NCBI GenBank assembly: GCA_028673005.1
Contig: CM054120.1
Span: 76,629,533-76,693,532 of the forward strand
Length of the DNA: 64,000 nucleotides
From: Tanypteryx hageni
Taxonomy: Eukaryota > Arthropoda > Insecta > Odonata > Petaluridae
Direction: 5' to 3'
Part shown: in pieces, positions 61,800-64,000 of the stretch
Position numbering within the stretch: position 1 is the first letter of the stretch
How the letters are laid out: each line of letters begins with the position of its first letter
Notes under the pieces: model-generated
The model's input: only the letters and a program-made list of their open reading frames with translations
What the model was told of the DNA's origin: nothing
Database searches by the model: none
Translations under genes and position numbers: made by a program

Positions 61800-64000
61800 T
61801 AAGTTTCAGTGAAAATGCAGATTATTAAAATGTTATTTCATAAGGGCTATGTATCAAAATGTATAAAATGTGCACATAACTAAGGTTGATCTTTAAATTA
61901 CTCAATTCGCTATTATTATTATCAAAATTCTAGTCGTATAAAATACCATGTGAAACCCCTACAACAGGCATTACCTTAATGATGTAGGGATACAGATGTT
62001 TAAGTGCCCCATATATCCTTACTTCACTCAATTTTTACAGATCAAGTTATTGGCAAATACTAAAAAAAAACAAAGCCTAAAAGAACCAAATTCCTAGAGC
62101 GCTATGGCCTCAATTCAATACAGCATTCATACTGTGCTTTTCTATGGAAGATGCAAGAGATAATGTATTTGCAAGATGAAATCGGCTGTCAGATTCTCCA
62201 CTCTTGAGAATAGATGGCATAGTCAAGAATTCCAACTTGGAATCTGATAATATGGCAGAGGGAGAGCTTTCGCCAGTTCAAACATAAGAGATGACTGAAA
62301 AAACGGAGACATTAGCAGTAGATGATGCAGCAACTTTTCTGTACAGTGTTTGCTTGGAGATGTTATGAGGCCTCCAGCACTCTTCTTTGTTGTCAGAGCT
62401 CAACTTAGACAATAAACCTTGTAGTTCTCAAGCGACCCTTATCACCAGAACCTGAGAGAAAATATATAAGGCAGTAAATAAGGATTCTCACATGAATGTT
62501 TTCTGAAATTAATTTCAGAAAGAACAACTGATCATGCAGCATTGCCCAGATAAACAGCCTTCAAAAACAGCTAATTGATGCATGAAGGCATTGCATGAAC
62601 ACAGAGGTCATCATGAAATGAACCATATATAGCTTCAATGCAACTTGCAGAAAATGAATTACTGTGTGAATTCTATGGAGTGAAAAGGTATTCCTTTAGA
62701 CCAAGGCTTTACGTGTAACAAATAATTCCAAGTAATGCACCACTTAAAATAGTAAAAATTTAATCTGAAAAATAAATTGCCCAACATCTCTCTCTACTTG
62801 AAAGAAAATTTCATACCACACAAAGTAAAATAAAATGCTCACAAAAATCAACTTTCAAAGCATTAACTTAAGTTAAAATTTAGGAATGGATTCATCACAA
62901 GCATGGCAAAAGAAATTAAATCTATTCCTCTGGCAGAGATTATTTAACTATATCACAAGGAAGCTGCTAAATGTTGTTATAATCCTAAAAGCATATACTC
63001 TTCAGACATGAAAAATAAAATTACCAGTTATTTCTCAAGAATACTGTCAAATTTTGCTAACAGGACATGCTGCATAATTTTACACATTGATAAACATTAC
63101 ATTTCAATGAATTACTATTGTAGTAAATGCAATAGATTGTAATTAATCTACTAACCTACATTTTCTAAATGTTGCCTGGGCATCATGAAAACGTTCCTCA
63201 GCAGATTGCCTTCACTCCTTCAGCTATCAACTCTGGTGCACCCTCTTCTCCTATGCACGATTCCCTTTACCACCCCTACCCTTTCCCCTCTATCTCCCCT
63301 CCTGTTATGGCAAATTATTTCTCCACAGTGCCCCTCAACTTCTTTTACTACCAAATCTCTTGAACCTACACTCTCAAACTTTCCGAACTACTAACCTGCA
63401 TCTCTCCTACCCACTTTAGTGTATCTCTCCTCCAAAGGCTGCCTATAGCTGATGAAGGGTGACTAACTCAATGTTATTTCCAAATTCCTACCATAAGTCG
63501 CACTGGAGGTGCAGGCCAAAGTCTTCCCTCAAGTATAAATAGGTTCCATTCAAATTGCTTCGGCAAATAAGGTATAGAAGTTAATATATGGAGGTTTTTT
63601 AAGATTTACAATGCCCTTCCATTCTTACTGTGTTTCTTGTGGATTGGAGATGAAAATTTGATGTCCCGCAACTCACTCTAAGCTGAAAATGTTTCGAATG
63701 CACACTTTCATACCATTGGACTTCCAACAATGGACTTCTTTCAGTCAACAAGAAATTAGTTATCATAGGAAGAATTTTTCAAACTAATAAGTTCAAGAAA
63801 CATGTTACCTATCATTGGTTAGGGCATAGGTTGAGAACATTTCCAGCATATGAGATCTACATGAGAAAAGCCACATACTCAAGTTGAAAAAAAGGCAGTG
63901 CAGGGATGAAAGATTAGTGAAACAAATATATGACCCTATGCATATTAATACTTAATTATTATGGAATTATAATCAGTTATTGCAAGAGAAAGGGCAATTT
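61800..64000. other. No gene seen
   Basis: AT-rich, intron-like sequence. A C/T-rich stretch at 63200-63420 gives two overlapping short open frames of low complexity. No feature is supported. Confidence 0.5.

Noticed and set aside
63169..63394. Overlapping Pro/Ser-rich open frames
   Set aside because: Low-complexity C/T-rich DNA; no signal, domain or splice support.
1..64000. CRISPR arrays, bacterial operons, rRNA genes
   Set aside because: No regularly spaced short repeats with unique spacers, no ribosome-binding sites and no rRNA signatures; all context is eukaryotic.

Overview
The window is nuclear DNA of an arthropod, most likely an insect with a large repeat-rich genome. The evidence is AT-rich sequence, spliced small genes with GT/AG introns and AATAAA signals, hAT miniature elements, Helitron, Tc1/mariner, LINE and tRNA-SINE fragments, and above all three Polinton (Maverick) virus-like transposons. 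No ordinary housekeeping gene is recognisable. No rRNA, tRNA or CRISPR array was found.

Layout. (1) 1-5.0 kb: the right-hand part of a forward-strand Polinton (element 1). It encodes a penton-like minor capsid protein cut by the window edge, a pVI-like basic protein, a broken major capsid protein, a DnaQ-like protein and an adenain-like protease, and is followed by GC-rich repeated DNA that may be its terminal region. (2) 5.0-7.1 kb: a LINE endonuclease remnant, tandem repeats and a dispersed repeat. (3) 7.15-18.9 kb: a second Polinton on the minus strand (element 2), colinear with element 3 but heavily decayed. It carries two DnaQ-like genes, one continuing into a canonical BIR (IAP-type) zinc domain. 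(4) 19.7-31 kb: a three-exon acidic small gene, dUTPase and OB-like pseudogenes, and a duplicated two-exon gene family with several candidate first exons. A cluster of hAT miniature elements lies among them. (5) 33.3-50.2 kb: a hAT element whose last bases received a complete 16,065-bp Polinton (element 3, 34159-50223), flanked by the 6-bp target duplication ACTGCA. The 8-bp hAT duplication CATTAGTG survives outside both. (6) 50.2-64 kb: Helitron helicase, MADF, Tc1/mariner, hAT and SINE remnants in AT-rich DNA, with one possible host exon near 61.5 kb.

Element 3 reads left to right: terminal inverted repeat, two leftward genes (one with three exons), a divergent promoter region, DNA polymerase B, a secreted hemopexin/MMP-like gene, packaging ATPase, pX-like protein, integrase with chromodomain, penton, pVI-like protein, major capsid protein, protease, a PC4-like protein with a ten-unit repeat N-terminus, a DnaQ-like protein, and the other terminal inverted repeat. 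Together these form replication (polymerase, PC4-like, DnaQ-like), integration (integrase) and virion (capsid, penton, pVI, pX, ATPase, protease) modules. The polymerase has lost its catalytic motif A, and the capsid gene has a frameshift, so this copy is not autonomous as it stands.

The most unusual points are the accessory genes (BIR domain, hemopexin/MMP-like protein), the variable-number modules in the penton and PC4-like proteins, E2F-like and E-box motifs in the terminal repeats, and the very tight stop-start overlaps between capsid and ATPase genes.
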